Notes: generated by a model not told the origin, from the letters alone. Counted from the first letter of the stretch, positions 43,865 through 54,724 are shown. The stretch: DNA of 63,133 bases from Anaerosolibacter carboniphilus (GCF_014205875.1 NZ_JACHEN010000030.1:1-63133); one strand, 5' to 3'. Numbers and translations: made by a program.

Positions 43865-44813
43865 GTTCTTCATCACTCTTTGGCATCGCTACAATAGCAG
43901 CCCACTCACCCATCTTCATGATGTCTTCGATATGAAATCTATTTTCTTTCAAAGCAGAGACTACATCATCTACTTTATCTAGAATAATCCCAGAAGAAAT
44001 AAACACACTGCCTGCCTTCATAAACTGCTTGATTTGAGAAGCCAAGATGACGATTACATCAGCGATAATATTGGCAACCACCACATCGGCTTTTTCTTCA
44101 ATCACCTCTACTAGATTACCTTTTCGAATATCCACGATCGAAGCCACATTATTATCTAACACATTTTTTCTAGACACTTGGACTGCTACCTCATCTAGAT
44201 CCACACCGATGACTTTCTTAGCCCCTAATTTGGCTGCTGCCACAGACAAGATACCGCTGCCGCATCCTATATCAAAAACTGTACATTCTGGATTCACATA
44301 TTTCTCTAGATTTTGAATACACATCATCGTTGTCTCATGGGTTCCCGTTCCAAATGCCATCCCTGGATCTAACTCTAAAATTACTTCTCCTTCAGATGCT
44401 TCATAATCCTCCCAAGTAGGCTTTACAACAACCTTTTCCCCGATTTTCTTAGGTTTATAATATTTTTTCCATGCATTGGCCCAATCCTCTTCGTAAACTT
44501 CCGTTGTTGTTACTTCTCCTAATCCCTTATCTAAATTATAAAGAGGGATTTTTTCAACGTTTTGTTTGATTAATTCAATAATATCAATTAAGTCCTCGCT
44601 TTCAGGAAGATACCCCTTCACAATAGCCCCTTCATAACTATTGTCCAAGAGAGACTCATCCATATAGTCCCAATCTCCCAATTCCTTTTCTCTAAAAATA
44701 GGATCATTGGGATCTTCAATGACTACCCCACCAACCCCTACTTCATAAAGTATATTGGCCACAGCTTCCACAGCTTCTGTAGTCGTTTTGATTTTTACCT
44801 CAGTCCATTTCAT
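43857..44813 (-). CDS. prmA: Ribosomal protein L11 methyltransferase
   Basis: PrmA trimethylates L11. The 318-aa protein begins MKWTEVKIKTTTEAVEAVAN after a TGGAGG ribosome-binding site (ATG at 44813), with SAM motif I FDIGCGSGILSVAAAKLGAK, LDPGMAFGTGTHETT and VVANIIADVIV. It follows dnaJ in the heat-shock gene run, as in Bacillus. Confidence 0.95.
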   Translation of the reverse strand: MKWTEVKIKTTTEAVEAVANILYEVGVGGVVIEDPNDPIFREKELGDWDYMDESLLDNSYEGAIVKGYLPESEDLIDIIELIKQNVEKIPLYNLDKGLGEVTTTEVYEEDWANAWKKYYKPKKIGEKVVVKPTWEDYEASEGEVILELDPGMAFGTGTHETTMMCIQNLEKYVNPECTVFDIGCGSGILSVAAAKLGAKKVIGVDLDEVAVQVSRKNVLDNNVASIVDIRKGNLVEVIEEKADVVVANIIADVIVILASQIKQFMKAGSVFISSGIILDKVDDVVSALKENRFHIEDIMKMGEWAAIVAMPKSDEEHE

Positions 44814-44944
44814 TCCGCAAACCTCCATTGTTTCGGCCTTTTTTTCATGCATTTTATTATACCCTATCTATCTGTAAATTAGCAATATTTTCATATGCCA
44901 AAGACCTTATCCTTGTTAAAAAACCACTTTATCTCCGTCTTACA

Positions 44945-44971
44945 TAAAAACACCCAGTCTAAACTGGGTGT
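44945..44971 (-). terminator. dnaJ terminator
   Basis: ACACCCAGT and ACTGGGTGT form nine perfect pairs with a four-base loop; the minus-strand tail is TTTTTATG. It separates the heat-shock genes from prmA. Confidence 0.88.
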
Positions 44972-44976
44972 CTATC

Positions 44977-46110
44977 CTATATTCCAAAAACATCCTTTAC
45001 CTTGTCAAAAAAGGTTTTTCTTTGTTCATGAACATCCTCGCCCATTTGATCGGCAAATTGTTTCAGTAATTCCTTCTGCTTCTCATTCAACTTTTTCGGA
45101 ACCTCTACAACCACCTTTACATAGTGGTCTCCTCTTCCATAACCTCTGAGACTTGGAATCCCTTTGCCTTTTAGCCTAAAGATCGTTCCACTTTGAGTAC
45201 CTTCAGGAATTTTGTATTTTACTTTCCCATCAAGGGTCGGAACAACAAATTCATCTCCTAAAGCAGCTTGAACAAAGGTTATAGGGATCTCACAAATTAC
45301 ATCATTGCCATCTCTTTGGAAAATTTCATGGGGTCGAACCCGAATCACAATATATAAATCACCTGTCGGTCCACCTTTTACTCCAGGCTCTCCTTCACCC
45401 CTTAGAGGAATGACAGAACCAGTATCAACACCAGCTGGAATTTTAAGATGAATTTTTCGATCCTTCCTAACCTTACCTGCACCTTTACATGTCTCACAGG
45501 GTTGTTCAATAATTGTACCATCGCCGTGGCATGTGTCACAGGTCTTTACATTTACGAATTGACCCAATGGTGTTCTTTGTGCATACCTTACTTCACCAGT
45601 ACCTTTACACTGAGGACAAGTTTTTTTATCAGTCCCCGGTTTAGCACCCGTTCCATGACAGGTATCACAATTCTCATGGCGATTGATACTAATCTCCTTA
45701 TCGGCACCAAAAGCTGCCTCTTCAAAGCTAATGGTATATTCGTATTTTAGATCTGCGCCTTTTTGTGGTCCATTCCGCCTTCTGCCAGAACCCCCACCAA
45801 ACATGTCGAATATATCTCCAAATATATCATCAAAACCTCCAAAGCCTGAACCAGAAAAGCCCTCAAAACCACCTTGCCCATTGCCGCCCACACCTGCATG
45901 ACCAAATTGATCATAGCGGGCCTTCTTACCCGCATCACTTAGCACTTCATAGGCTTCGTTTATTTCTTTAAATTTTTCTTCAGCCTCTTTGTTTTCTGGA
46001 TTTCTGTCAGGATGGTATTGCATGGCCATCTTTCGATAGGCTTTCTTTATCGCAGCCTCGTCAGCTTCTCTGTCTACACCAAGAACCTCATAGTAGTCCC
46101 TTTTACTCAT
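44977..46110 (-). CDS. dnaJ: Chaperone DnaJ
   Basis: The J-protein co-chaperone of DnaK. J domain with HPD in [10 protein letters not shown] (residues about 31-40), a Gly/Phe linker ([16 protein letters not shown]), four CxxCxGxG zinc repeats ([32 protein letters not shown]) and the C-terminal substrate-binding domains. 377 aa, full length. Confidence 0.98.
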   Translation of the reverse strand: MSKRDYYEVLGVDREADEAAIKKAYRKMAMQYHPDRNPENKEAEEKFKEINEAYEVLSDAGKKARYDQFGHAGVGGNGQGGFEGFSGSGFGGFDDIFGDIFDMFGGGSGRRRNGPQKGADLKYEYTISFEEAAFGADKEISINRHENCDTCHGTGAKPGTDKKTCPQCKGTGEVRYAQRTPLGQFVNVKTCDTCHGDGTIIEQPCETCKGAGKVRKDRKIHLKIPAGVDTGSVIPLRGEGEPGVKGGPTGDLYIVIRVRPHEIFQRDGNDVICEIPITFVQAALGDEFVVPTLDGKVKYKIPEGTQSGTIFRLKGKGIPSLRGYGRGDHYVKVVVEVPKKLNEKQKELLKQFADQMGEDVHEQRKTFFDKVKDVFGI

Positions 46111-46208
46111 CCTCTCACCGCCTTTCCTTCACAGGTTTTGCGAGAACCCTGCAAACACTATTCATTATATGAAATCTATAGAGAATATGCAAGCTTTCTT
46201 CACAATTA

Positions 46209-46232
46209 CAAGGCACCCCTTTGGGTGCCTTA
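46209..46232 (-). terminator. Hairpin between dnaK and dnaJ
   Basis: AAGGCACCC and GGGTGCCTT form nine pairs with a four-base loop. On the minus strand there is no strong U-run, so it probably attenuates rather than ends transcription into dnaJ. Confidence 0.6.
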
Positions 46233-46239
46233 TTTCTTA

Positions 46240-48081
46240 TTACTTGTCGTCATCCATTACTTCATAATCTGCATCCACTACATTATCATCCTTTGGCCCA
46301 CTTGTGCCAGCATCTTCTGCACCTTGCGCCTCACCCTGCTGCGCTGCAGTTTGTTCATACATTTTTTGAGCAATTACATGGAATGCATTTGTCAACTGTT
46401 CTGTTTGATTCTTGATTTCTTCAATATTATCACCCTCAAGGGCTTTCTTCAGCTTCGCTACCTCTTGTTCTACTTTTTCCTTATCTGTTGCAGCAATTTT
46501 GTCTCCTACTTCCTTTAAGCCTTTTTCAGCTTCATACACCATGGAGTCAGCTCTATTTCTAACTTCGATCGCATCTTTCTTTTGCTTATCCTGCTCAGCA
46601 AACTGCTCAGCTTCTTTTACTTTTCTCTGAATTTCTTCATCTGATAAGTTTGTGGATGCAGTAATTGTGATCTTTTGCTCTTTTCCAGTACCCTTATCTT
46701 TTGCACTTACATGAACAATACCGTTGGCATCAATATCAAATGTAACCTCAATTTGAGGAATTCCTCTCGGTGCTGGTAAAATACCGCCTAATTGGAATCT
46801 GCCCAATGTAATATTATCTGAAGCCATTTGTCGTTCGCCTTGCAGTACATGGATGTCTACTGCAGTTTGATTATCTGCAGCCGTTGAAAACACCTGGCTC
46901 TTCCTTGTAGGAATCGTGGTGTTTCTCTCTATCAGTTTCGTAAATACACTACCAAGCGTTTCAATTCCTAATGAAAGTGGCGTTACATCCAATAGCAATA
47001 CATCTTTCACCTCACCAGTCAATACCCCAGCCTGAATTGCTGCGCCAATCGCAACACACTCATCTGGATTTACTCCCTTATGAGGATCTTTCCCTGTTAA
47101 TTTCTTTACAGCTTCCTGTACAGCAGGAATCCTTGTTGATCCACCTACAAGAATAACTTTATGAATATCTGCCGCAGTAAGATTTGCATCGGATAAGGCT
47201 TTTCTTGCAGGGCCCATGGTAGCTTCCACCAAATGGGCAGTTAATTGCTCAAATTTGGCTCTTGTTAAGTCCATATTTAGATGAAGCGGACCAGCAGCCG
47301 TAGCTGTGATAAATGGCAAATTAATATTTGTTGTTTGCGTACTTGATAATTCCTTCTTTGCCTTTTCTGCAGCTTCTTTTAATCTCTGTAGGGACATCTT
47401 ATCCTGTCTTAAATCGATACCATTCTCCTTTTTAAAGGATTCTGCTAAGTAATCAATCACAACCTGATCAAAATCATCTCCACCAAGATGGTTGTTACCA
47501 TTTGTAGCCAATACTTCAAATACACCATCGCCTAACTCAAGGATTGACACGTCAAAAGTACCGCCACCAAGGTCAAATACCATAATTTTATGATGACTTG
47601 TATCCTTGTCTAGTCCATAGGCTAGAGATGCTGCTGTTGGTTCGTTGATGATTCTTTTTACTTCCAGTCCAGCGATTTTTCCTGCATCCTTGGTTGCCTG
47701 TCTCTGGCTATCTGTAAAATAAGCAGGTACAGTAATTACAGCTTCCGTAACCTTTTCTCCTAGATATGCTTCAGCATCCGCCTTTAACTTCATTAAGATC
47801 ATAGCAGAAATTTCTTGAGGTGAATACCCTTTACCATCAATTTCTTCCTTATGATCAGTACCCATATGTCTTTTTATAGAAATGATTGTTCTATCAGGAT
47901 TTGTAACTGCTTGTCTTTTTGCTGTTTCTCCAACAAGACGTTCTCCATTTTTTGTAAATGCAACAATAGAAGGTGTCGTTCTGTTTCCCTCTGCATTTGG
48001 AATAACAACAGGCTCCCCACCCTCTAATACCGCAACGCAGGAGTTCGTTGTACCTAAGTCAATACCAATTACCTTACTCAT
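46240..48081 (-). CDS. dnaK: Chaperone DnaK (Hsp70)
   Basis: A 613-aa Hsp70 with the actin-like ATPase domain ([46 protein letters not shown]), linker [16 protein letters not shown] and substrate-binding domain, ending in the acidic [13 protein letters not shown]. The Gram-positive 24-residue deletion in the ATPase domain is present. It is 40 bases downstream of grpE. Confidence 0.99.
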   Translation of the reverse strand: MSKVIGIDLGTTNSCVAVLEGGEPVVIPNAEGNRTTPSIVAFTKNGERLVGETAKRQAVTNPDRTIISIKRHMGTDHKEEIDGKGYSPQEISAMILMKLKADAEAYLGEKVTEAVITVPAYFTDSQRQATKDAGKIAGLEVKRIINEPTAASLAYGLDKDTSHHKIMVFDLGGGTFDVSILELGDGVFEVLATNGNNHLGGDDFDQVVIDYLAESFKKENGIDLRQDKMSLQRLKEAAEKAKKELSSTQTTNINLPFITATAAGPLHLNMDLTRAKFEQLTAHLVEATMGPARKALSDANLTAADIHKVILVGGSTRIPAVQEAVKKLTGKDPHKGVNPDECVAIGAAIQAGVLTGEVKDVLLLDVTPLSLGIETLGSVFTKLIERNTTIPTRKSQVFSTAADNQTAVDIHVLQGERQMASDNITLGRFQLGGILPAPRGIPQIEVTFDIDANGIVHVSAKDKGTGKEQKITITASTNLSDEEIQRKVKEAEQFAEQDKQKKDAIEVRNRADSMVYEAEKGLKEVGDKIAATDKEKVEQEVAKLKKALEGDNIEEIKNQTEQLTNAFHVIAQKMYEQTAAQQGEAQGAEDAGTSGPKDDNVVDADYEVMDDDK

Positions 48082-48121
48082 ATCAAAAGTTCCTCCTTTA
48101 ATATATTTAAAATTTTTATAA

Positions 48122-48712
48122 CTAATTTGATACCTTCACCATACTTGGTCGTATAACTTTCCCATTCAAAGTATATCCTTTTTGAAATACATCAATCACG
48201 CGATTGGATTCATAATCTTCATGGTCTTCCTGCATCACTGCATGATGCAGATTTGGGTCGAACTCTTCACCCTTGGCTTGAATTTCCTCAACGCCATACT
48301 TTTTAAGTATGTCCTTAAACTGTTGAATGACCATTTCAACACCCTTAGCAATGCTATCGCTGGCCATAGCTTCTTCATTGGTAGAGCTATAGGCGCGTTC
48401 AAGATTATCTAATATCGGCAGTAAATCAGTAATAAATTTCTCATTACCAAACTGATAGATATCAGCCTTCTCCTTCTCTACTCTCTTTTTATAATTCTGA
48501 AAGTCTGCATTTAGTCGCATAAAACGATTGTTCAAGTCGTTTACCTCTTCTTCCTTTTTAGAGAGCAGTTCGGACATTGAATCATTCTGCTGATCTCTAG
48601 CCTGTTCCCCTAATTCTTCCATCTGTGCTTCAAGATCGCTGTCTACAGTCTCATTTACATCATTTACAACTTTATTTTCCACATCATCTCTTGTTTTTTT
48701 CAACATTACCAC
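48122..48712 (-). CDS. grpE: GrpE nucleotide exchange factor
   Basis: A 196-aa protein with an N-terminal acidic coiled coil (residues 10-100), the signature [18 protein letters not shown] and a C-terminal beta domain ending [14 protein letters not shown]. It releases ADP from DnaK. The start may be M3 (MLKKTRDD). It is 20 bases after the group III chaperonin gene. Confidence 0.97.
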   Translation of the reverse strand: MVMLKKTRDDVENKVVNDVNETVDSDLEAQMEELGEQARDQQNDSMSELLSKKEEEVNDLNNRFMRLNADFQNYKKRVEKEKADIYQFGNEKFITDLLPILDNLERAYSSTNEEAMASDSIAKGVEMVIQQFKDILKKYGVEEIQAKGEEFDPNLHHAVMQEDHEDYESNRVIDVFQKGYTLNGKVIRPSMVKVSN

Positions 48713-48732
48713 CTACCCTAATATATTATCAT

Positions 48733-50262
48733 TTACATATTTTTACCTTTAACAATGAGATTTATCTTTAAAATTGCTTCTGCAATTTCACAAGCTGTTT
48801 TTAAAGCAGTTGTCTTCACCCATGTGGGATCAAAAATTCCTTGAATGGATAAATTCTTTATTTCTCCACTCTCACAATCTATTCCAATATGTAGGTTTTT
48901 GTTATCCCTACATTCTTGTATAGCGGCTTCCAACTTTTCTAATGGATTGTATCCTGCATTTTCTATCATATGGTGTATAGGTCTTTTCAGCCCATCGATA
49001 ACGCAATCAATGCCATACTTACCTGTGCCAGAGATTCGATTTCTTAGCTCTTCCAAATGTACTGCACAAGCCAGCTCAATAGCACCCCCACCTGTTACAA
49101 TGCCATATTTGGTGGCCGCCTGTAAGGCAGATGCAGCATCCTTCGCTACCCTTTCTTTCTCTCTTAGCACTGGACCTGTCGAAGCACTTATGATGATTTT
49201 AACCATGGGATCGCCTATCCCTTCGAAAATTTTAATATGCTCCAATTCTGGGTCAAAATCGATCTTACCTGCATATCCGCAGTAGTTTTCCAATTCATTC
49301 ATATCCTTATTCAATGCGTTTTTTTTGATAGGTCTAGCACCTGTAAACCTAGCTAACTCCAGTAATTGCTCGTTTAATACGCTATGCACCACCATAACAC
49401 CTGCATCTACTAGGGCCTGCTCACCATACTCATCAACCCTACGATCTATAAAGATCGCATTTACTTTCATTTCAATAATTTTCTCTATCCATTTTTCAAA
49501 ATGCTTACGGTTTTCTATGTATTGACCAAACCCATTTTCTGTATTTAAGAGTTCCTCACCAAGACCTTCTGGCTGAAGGCAATCATCTATAATCAATATT
49601 TTTGCTTTTTCAAGATGATAGTTTATTCGATGGTTTAAAGGTTTTCTGTCAATAACCATTCCCTGTAAAATCTCATTTTGAGTACCCTCAATGGCTATAA
49701 TATGATCTCCAAAACGATAATCTTTTGCTTTTATTTTATCCTGTTGAAGCATTTGAGCACCCTGGTAGATCAAATCAACAATTTCCTGATTTCCCCTACC
49801 TGCAATCCATGCCACAGACTTAAGTAATTCCTGATTTTCTTCATCAATTGAGACAGAAACCGCTTCAATATATTGAATGGCTTCGGATATGCCTATTTTA
49901 ATTCCCTCTATAAGCTTGTGAACAGATACACCCCGTTGAATGTGATAAACTGCAGATTCAATGATAGCGCCTGCTATGATGGTCATGGTGGTTGTGCCGT
50001 CTCCAGCTTGACATTGTTGGGCATATGCCGCATTTACCATCATCAAGGCTGCAGGATGGCTAACATCCATTTCCATGAGAATGGTTACACCATCATTGGT
50101 TACGATAAACTGTCCCTGATCATCTACAATCATGCAATCCATACCTTTAGGCCCGATGGTTCCTTCTACGGCCGATACCACAGCTCTAATAGCTTGAACA
50201 TTATTATCCAAAGCTGTGCTTCTGTCTTTTCTATTTTCCCCATCGGCATTCTTCATATACAA
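48733..50262 (-). CDS. Group III chaperonin (archaeal thermosome-like)
   Basis: A chaperonin of about 509 aa that is clearly not GroEL. Hallmarks of the group II/III TCP-1 type are VEGTIGPKGMDCMIVDD, TNDGVTILMEMDVSHPAALM, the nucleotide-binding AGDGTTTMTIIAG, and VTGGGAIELACAV towards the end. Group III chaperonins were first characterised in Carboxydothermus and occur in dnaK operons of some Clostridia, exactly as here between hrcA and grpE. They fold proteins as two-ring complexes without GroES. GGGAGGGG is followed at about seven bases by a TTG (50262); an ATG at 50256 is the alternative. No groEL/groES is in this window. Confidence 0.9.
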   Translation of the reverse strand: MYMKNADGENRKDRSTALDNNVQAIRAVVSAVEGTIGPKGMDCMIVDDQGQFIVTNDGVTILMEMDVSHPAALMMVNAAYAQQCQAGDGTTTMTIIAGAIIESAVYHIQRGVSVHKLIEGIKIGISEAIQYIEAVSVSIDEENQELLKSVAWIAGRGNQEIVDLIYQGAQMLQQDKIKAKDYRFGDHIIAIEGTQNEILQGMVIDRKPLNHRINYHLEKAKILIIDDCLQPEGLGEELLNTENGFGQYIENRKHFEKWIEKIIEMKVNAIFIDRRVDEYGEQALVDAGVMVVHSVLNEQLLELARFTGARPIKKNALNKDMNELENYCGYAGKIDFDPELEHIKIFEGIGDPMVKIIISASTGPVLREKERVAKDAASALQAATKYGIVTGGGAIELACAVHLEELRNRISGTGKYGIDCVIDGLKRPIHHMIENAGYNPLEKLEAAIQECRDNKNLHIGIDCESGEIKNLSIQGIFDPTWVKTTALKTACEIAEAILKINLIVKGKNM

Positions 50263-50330
50263 AGTACTTACCCCTCCCAACGAATTAAATCGCCTATTCT
50301 CTGTAATCTTCTTTTATATTTAGGAAAAGA

Positions 50331-50376
50331 GCACATATAATAGTGCAAAACCCATATTCATGTGCTTTGCACTATT
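50331..50376 (-). promoter_or_regulatory. Hairpin with possible pseudoknot, hrcA-chaperonin gap
   Basis: On the minus strand AATAGTGCAAA (50376-50366) pairs perfectly with TTTGCACTATT (50349-50339). The loop begins GCACAT, which can pair with ATGTGC just downstream (50336-50331), giving a potential H-type pseudoknot. It begins seven bases after the hrcA stop. The U-run is weak. A processing site, attenuator or differential-stability element is possible. Confidence 0.5.
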
Positions 50377-50382
50377 TTCTCT

Positions 50383-51417
50383 TTATTTTGGAATGTTATC
50401 CTTTAGTATATTGGTTAAGTTTTTCGTTACAAAGTCAACCAAGGAAATGATGTTTTCATAATCCATCCGAGTAGGCCCGATTACACCAATCTTTCCCACC
50501 ACTCTACCATTCAATTTATAGGTTGCTGTGATCAAGCTAGATTCCTTCATTTCTTCATACTTGTTCTCCCTACCAATCGTAATATTTACTTCATCATTGG
50601 AATTTAGTAACATATCCGCTAAAACTTCTTTATGCTCTAACATAGACATAAATTCCCTAGCCTTTTCAATATTATGATACTCTGGTAATTGGAGTATGTT
50701 GGTCAACCCATCTAAATATACCTTAACATCTTCCATGTCCTCTAATGTTGAAATGAGTACTGGCATAATGTAGTCAAGCATCGAATGGAACATTTGGCCT
50801 TCATTTTTAATATCATTGATGACCATATTGTCAATTTCTCCAATAGTAAGACCATGAAGCTTATAATTTAATAGCTTGGATATTTGTACCAGTTCATCCA
50901 TCGTGAAATTTTGAGTACTTCTCAATACTGCATTCTTTACTGTTCCTGACTCCGTTACCATTACCAATAATATCTTATAAGCATCAATTGGCACCAATTG
51001 TACATGCTTCAGCCTGCTGTTTTTAAACTGAGGTGATAGCACTACAGATGTTAACTTCGTCACTTGGGACAAAATCTTTGAAGCATAAGAAACCAAATGC
51101 TCAATCTCTCCAATTTTCTGTACGAAAGCATTTTTGATTGCCTCCTTCTGAAGTTGCTCAAGCTTATTGATAATCATCAGCTGATCTACATACAAGCGAT
51201 AACCTTTGTCAGAAGGCACTCTCCCTGCTGAAGTATGTGGTTGTTCTAAATATCCCAGTTCTTCAAGATCAGCCATTTCGTTTCTTATGGTGGCTGAGCT
51301 AATTCCTAGATCATATTTTTTTGCAATCGTTCTAGAGCCTACAGGTTCAGCTGTGGATATAAAGTCTCTGATAATTGCCTGTAGCACTTTTAACTTTCTA
51401 TCGCCCAGCTCCATCAT
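50383..51417 (-). CDS. hrcA: Heat-inducible repressor HrcA
   Basis: Represses class I heat-shock genes by binding CIRCE. The 344-aa protein starts MMELGDRKLKVLQAIIRDFI with the winged helix (GSRTIAKKYDLGISSATIRN, LEELGYLEQPHTSAGRVPS) and the HrcA C-terminal domain. The ATG at 51417 is preceded by GGGAGTGAT; the longer frame would start inside the CIRCE region. It is the first gene of the operon and represses itself. Confidence 0.97.
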   Translation of the reverse strand: MMELGDRKLKVLQAIIRDFISTAEPVGSRTIAKKYDLGISSATIRNEMADLEELGYLEQPHTSAGRVPSDKGYRLYVDQLMIINKLEQLQKEAIKNAFVQKIGEIEHLVSYASKILSQVTKLTSVVLSPQFKNSRLKHVQLVPIDAYKILLVMVTESGTVKNAVLRSTQNFTMDELVQISKLLNYKLHGLTIGEIDNMVINDIKNEGQMFHSMLDYIMPVLISTLEDMEDVKVYLDGLTNILQLPEYHNIEKAREFMSMLEHKEVLADMLLNSNDEVNITIGRENKYEEMKESSLITATYKLNGRVVGKIGVIGPTRMDYENIISLVDFVTKNLTNILKDNIPK

Positions 51418-51431
51418 ATCACTCCCATTTG

Positions 51432-51458
51432 TTAGCACTCTCTCTCGTTGAGTGCTAA
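51432..51458 (-). promoter_or_regulatory. CIRCE operator
   Basis: TTAGCACTC-N9-GAGTGCTAA, a perfect match to the CIRCE consensus, lies just ahead of the hrcA ribosome-binding site. HrcA binding here would repress hrcA, the chaperonin, grpE, dnaK and dnaJ together. Confidence 0.97.
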
Positions 51459-51472
51459 CCTATTCTGTTTTT

Positions 51473-51501
51473 AAATTATCACTAAAGAAATATTTTGTCA
51501 A
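51473..51501 (-). promoter_or_regulatory. SigA promoter of the heat-shock operon
   Basis: Minus-strand TTGACA (51501-51496), a 17-base spacer and TAATTT (51478-51473), about 15 bases upstream of CIRCE. Confidence 0.8.
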
Positions 51502-51541
51502 GACTCATTTTCACACTTTCACTTTCTCTCTTTTTTAATTC

Positions 51542-52681
51542 CTAATCAGGAAGGAACTCCATAAAAACCTGGTTAGATAGATCTATTCCTTTTCTAGAAA
51601 GACGAACACTTTTCTCATTCACTTCTATGAGTCCCAAGGATATCATTTTTCTGATTTTCTTTTCGTACTGTACTATGGGACTTATTCCAAATCTCTGCTG
51701 AAACTTCTGGATACTGACGCCAACTGTCATTCTTAGTCCTAAAAACATAGTTTCAGCCATTTCATCCGCTAGAGAAACAGGAATATTCTCTATAATAACA
51801 TCTCCGCCAATTTCTGTTTTTTGAATATACCCATCTAAGTTTCCTATATTTGAAAATCTATACTTGTTGAAATAGGAATGGGCATTTAGCCCTAGACCAA
51901 TGTATTCTTCATTATTCCAATAAATTTTGTTGTGGATACATTCCTTTCCTTTTTGAGCAAAATTAGATATTTCATAATGGCCATATTTGTTTGTCTTTAA
52001 GAACTCGATTGCGTAATCATACATGGCACGATCCAATTCTTCTGTAGGCAGGCTCAACATCCCTTTATCATAAAGAATCCCGAATTTTGTTCCTTCCTCT
52101 ACCTTCAGGCTATAAGCGGAAATATGATCAGGCTCCAATTCCACTATTCTTTGAAGTGTTTCTTGCCAATGGTCCATTGTTTGACCTGGTAACCCAAACA
52201 TGAGGTCAACATTGATATTATTAATGCCTGCTTCCCTCGCCAAAAAATAGTTCTCAACAAATTGCCTCTGATCATGAACTCTTCCCAAGACAGCCAATAG
52301 CTCCTCCTGCCATGCCTGAAATCCTATGCTCATTCGATTCACGCCGCTGGCTCGATAGAAATCAAGCTTCTCTTTATCAAAAGTCCCTGGATTTCCCTCA
52401 ATAGAAAATTCGATTTCCTTTTTGATAGAAAAAATCTTATAAAGTTGCTCCAGCAAACGATTCATTTCCCCAATGGGAACGATGGTAGGTGTTCCACCGC
52501 CTATAAAGATTGACTTGATCTTATAGCCCTCTAGTTTCTGCTTCCATGCGCCCGATTCTACGATTAACCCATCCACGTAGTTCTTGATCCTTCCTTCTTC
52601 ACCAGCAAAGGAAGCAAAATCACAATAGTGGCACTTCCTCAAACAAAATGGCATATGGATATATAATCCTAGTTCCTTCAT
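51542..52681 (-). CDS. hemW: HemW-type radical SAM protein
   Basis: A 379-aa radical-SAM protein of the HemN-like HemW group: HMPFCLRKCHYCDF supplies the CxxxCxxC cluster, FIGGGTPTIVP follows, and the C-terminal HemN domain is present. HemW is a heme chaperone rather than an oxygen-independent coproporphyrinogen oxidase. It lies between lepA and hrcA, as in Bacillus (formerly yqeR/hemN). Confidence 0.92.
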   Translation of the reverse strand: MKELGLYIHMPFCLRKCHYCDFASFAGEEGRIKNYVDGLIVESGAWKQKLEGYKIKSIFIGGGTPTIVPIGEMNRLLEQLYKIFSIKKEIEFSIEGNPGTFDKEKLDFYRASGVNRMSIGFQAWQEELLAVLGRVHDQRQFVENYFLAREAGINNINVDLMFGLPGQTMDHWQETLQRIVELEPDHISAYSLKVEEGTKFGILYDKGMLSLPTEELDRAMYDYAIEFLKTNKYGHYEISNFAQKGKECIHNKIYWNNEEYIGLGLNAHSYFNKYRFSNIGNLDGYIQKTEIGGDVIIENIPVSLADEMAETMFLGLRMTVGVSIQKFQQRFGISPIVQYEKKIRKMISLGLIEVNEKSVRLSRKGIDLSNQVFMEFLPD

Positions 52682-52700
52682 ACATTCTCACTCCTAATTT

Positions 52701-52730
52701 AAAATAGCCACCCTATCGGTGACTATTTTT
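52701..52730 (-). terminator. Weak hairpin after lepA
   Basis: AATAG-C-CACC and GGTG-A-CTATT pair with one mismatch around a short loop. It overlaps the lepA stop and precedes hemW by 20 bases; more likely attenuation than full termination. Confidence 0.5.
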
Positions 52731-54534
52731 CATCATATTTCAATACGGCCATAAAGGCTTCTTGAGGAACTTCTACACTACCAAGCTGCCTCATTCGTTT
52801 CTTTCCTTCCTTCTGCTTCTCTAGCAGCTTCTTCTTACGGGTGATATCTCCCCCATAGCACTTCGCCAACACATCTTTTCTCAAGGCACTGATGGTCTCT
52901 CTGGCAATAACCTTTGAACCAACAGCCGCTTGGATAGGAATGGCAAACATGTGTTTAGGTATTACTTCTTTCAGCTTCTCACAGATCACTCTTCCTCTTG
53001 AATCTGCCTTACTTTCATGGACGATCATGGAAAATGCATCTACCGTTTCTTTATTTAATAAAATGTCTAGCTTTACCAGCTTCGATCGCTGATATTCCTT
53101 AAATTCATAATCCAAGGATCCATAACCCCTTGTTCTGGATTTTAAGGCATCAAAGAAGTCATAAATCACTTCATTAAGCGGAAGTTCATAGTGCAGAACT
53201 ATCCTTCTAGCATCCAGATATTCCATATGTTTCATCATTCCTCGACGGTCTTGGCATAACTCCATGACGCTTCCCACATAGTCATTAGGCAGCATTATCT
53301 TCGCCTCAACAATAGGTTCTTCCATATAGGCAATTTCTTGGGCAGAAGGCAAATTGGTTGGATTTTGAATCATTAAGACCTCACCATCCGTTTTTGTCAC
53401 TCGATAGATAACACTGGGAGAGGTTGTAACCATATTTAAATCAAATTCACGTTCTAATCTTTCTTGAATGATTTCCATATGGAGAAGTCCCAAAAATCCG
53501 CATCTAAAGCCAAAGCCTAATGCAACGGATGTTTCTGGTTCAAATTCCAAAGCTGCATCATTCACCTGCAGCTTTTCCAGCGCATCTCTTACATTTTCAT
53601 ATTTTTCTCCCTCGCCAGGATAAATCCCGCAATATACCATTGGTACAACCTTCTTATAACCCGGCAACGGCTCCTTGGCAGGGTTTATAGCACTAGTAAT
53701 GGTATCTCCTACTCGCGTATCCTGGACATTTTTAATGCTCGCTGTCACATAGCCTACATCTCCAGCTTTTAGCTCATTCACAGGAAGAGGCCCTGGAATA
53801 AATACCCCTACTTCATTGATTTCAAACTTTTTCCCTGTAGCCATCATCAATATTTTATCACCAGGTCTAAGGGTACCTTCCTTCACTCGTACATAAGCCA
53901 CCACACCTCTGTAGCTGTCATAGTAGGAGTCGAAGATTAATGCTCTCGGCGTACCCTCCTCATCTCCTGATGGTGGTGGTACATGTTTCACAACAGCTTC
54001 TAAAACATCTTCAATATTCTTCCCCTCTTTCGCAGAAATAAGGGGCGCATAACTTGCATCAATACCGATGATTTCTTCAACCTCTTCCTTAATCTCATCA
54101 GGTCTGGCACTAGGCAAGTCAATTTTGTTGATTACTGGTACAATTTCTAGGTTTTGATCAATTGCTAAATATACATTGGCGAGAGTCTGGGCTTCTACCC
54201 CTTGGGCAGCATCTACCACCAAGATGGCACCTTCACACGCTGCCAAACTTCTAGATACCTCGTAAGTAAAGTCTACGTGTCCTGGTGTATCAATCAGATT
54301 CAAAATATACTCTTCTCCATCTTGGGCTTTGTATACAAGTCTTGTACTCTGGAGTTTAATCGTAATTCCCCGCTCTCTCTCCAGTTCCATGTTATCTAGT
54401 ATCTGATCCTTCATCTCCCGTTGGGTAAGCAAACCTGTTTTCTCAATTAATCTATCTGCAAGGGTTGATTTACCATGGTCAATATGGGCAATGATACAAA
54501 AATTACGTATCTTCTTTTGTCTATTACTGCTCAT
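52723..54534 (-). CDS. lepA: Elongation factor 4 (LepA)
   Basis: A ribosomal back-translocase GTPase. The 603-aa protein has [18 protein letters not shown] (G1), [16 protein letters not shown] (G3), NKIDLP (G4), EF-G-like domains III and V, and the LepA-specific C-terminus with [20 protein letters not shown]. Full length. Confidence 0.98.
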   Translation of the reverse strand: MSSNRQKKIRNFCIIAHIDHGKSTLADRLIEKTGLLTQREMKDQILDNMELERERGITIKLQSTRLVYKAQDGEEYILNLIDTPGHVDFTYEVSRSLAACEGAILVVDAAQGVEAQTLANVYLAIDQNLEIVPVINKIDLPSARPDEIKEEVEEIIGIDASYAPLISAKEGKNIEDVLEAVVKHVPPPSGDEEGTPRALIFDSYYDSYRGVVAYVRVKEGTLRPGDKILMMATGKKFEINEVGVFIPGPLPVNELKAGDVGYVTASIKNVQDTRVGDTITSAINPAKEPLPGYKKVVPMVYCGIYPGEGEKYENVRDALEKLQVNDAALEFEPETSVALGFGFRCGFLGLLHMEIIQERLEREFDLNMVTTSPSVIYRVTKTDGEVLMIQNPTNLPSAQEIAYMEEPIVEAKIMLPNDYVGSVMELCQDRRGMMKHMEYLDARRIVLHYELPLNEVIYDFFDALKSRTRGYGSLDYEFKEYQRSKLVKLDILLNKETVDAFSMIVHESKADSRGRVICEKLKEVIPKHMFAIPIQAAVGSKVIARETISALRKDVLAKCYGGDITRKKKLLEKQKEGKKRMRQLGSVEVPQEAFMAVLKYDEK

Positions 54535-54691
54535 ACAACTCCTCCTCTTTACACGTTCCCATAATCCATATCATTATAACATAATTCGATTTTTTCGTAT
54601 ATATAATTCCTGCTACACAAGTTTATCACCGTATTTCATGAAATATATCCATAGGATTATATCACCTACAGCTTTTATTGTCTATATGTAT

Positions 54692-54723
54692 AAAAAACAA
54701 TAAGCCGAGTGCTGTCCTCGGCT
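54692..54723 (-). terminator. Terminator before lepA
   Basis: AGCCGAG and CTCGGCT form a seven-base GC-rich stem, with the minus-strand tail TTATTGTTTTTTATAC. It ends the spoIIP transcription unit, so lepA needs its own promoter in 54535-54690. Confidence 0.85.
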
Positions 54724-54724
54724 C

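Noticed and set aside
46012..46518. 168-aa plus-strand frame across the dnaJ/dnaK gap
   Set aside because: Runs antisense into two certain genes and across their hairpin; no start signal.
48733..50280. Annotation of the chaperonin as GroEL
   Set aside because: Motifs are TCP-1/thermosome type, no groES precedes it and the operon context is that of group III chaperonins.
51542..52681. Annotation as oxygen-independent coproporphyrinogen III oxidase (HemN)
   Set aside because: The shorter N-terminus and the position next to lepA/hrcA indicate the HemW heme-chaperone group.
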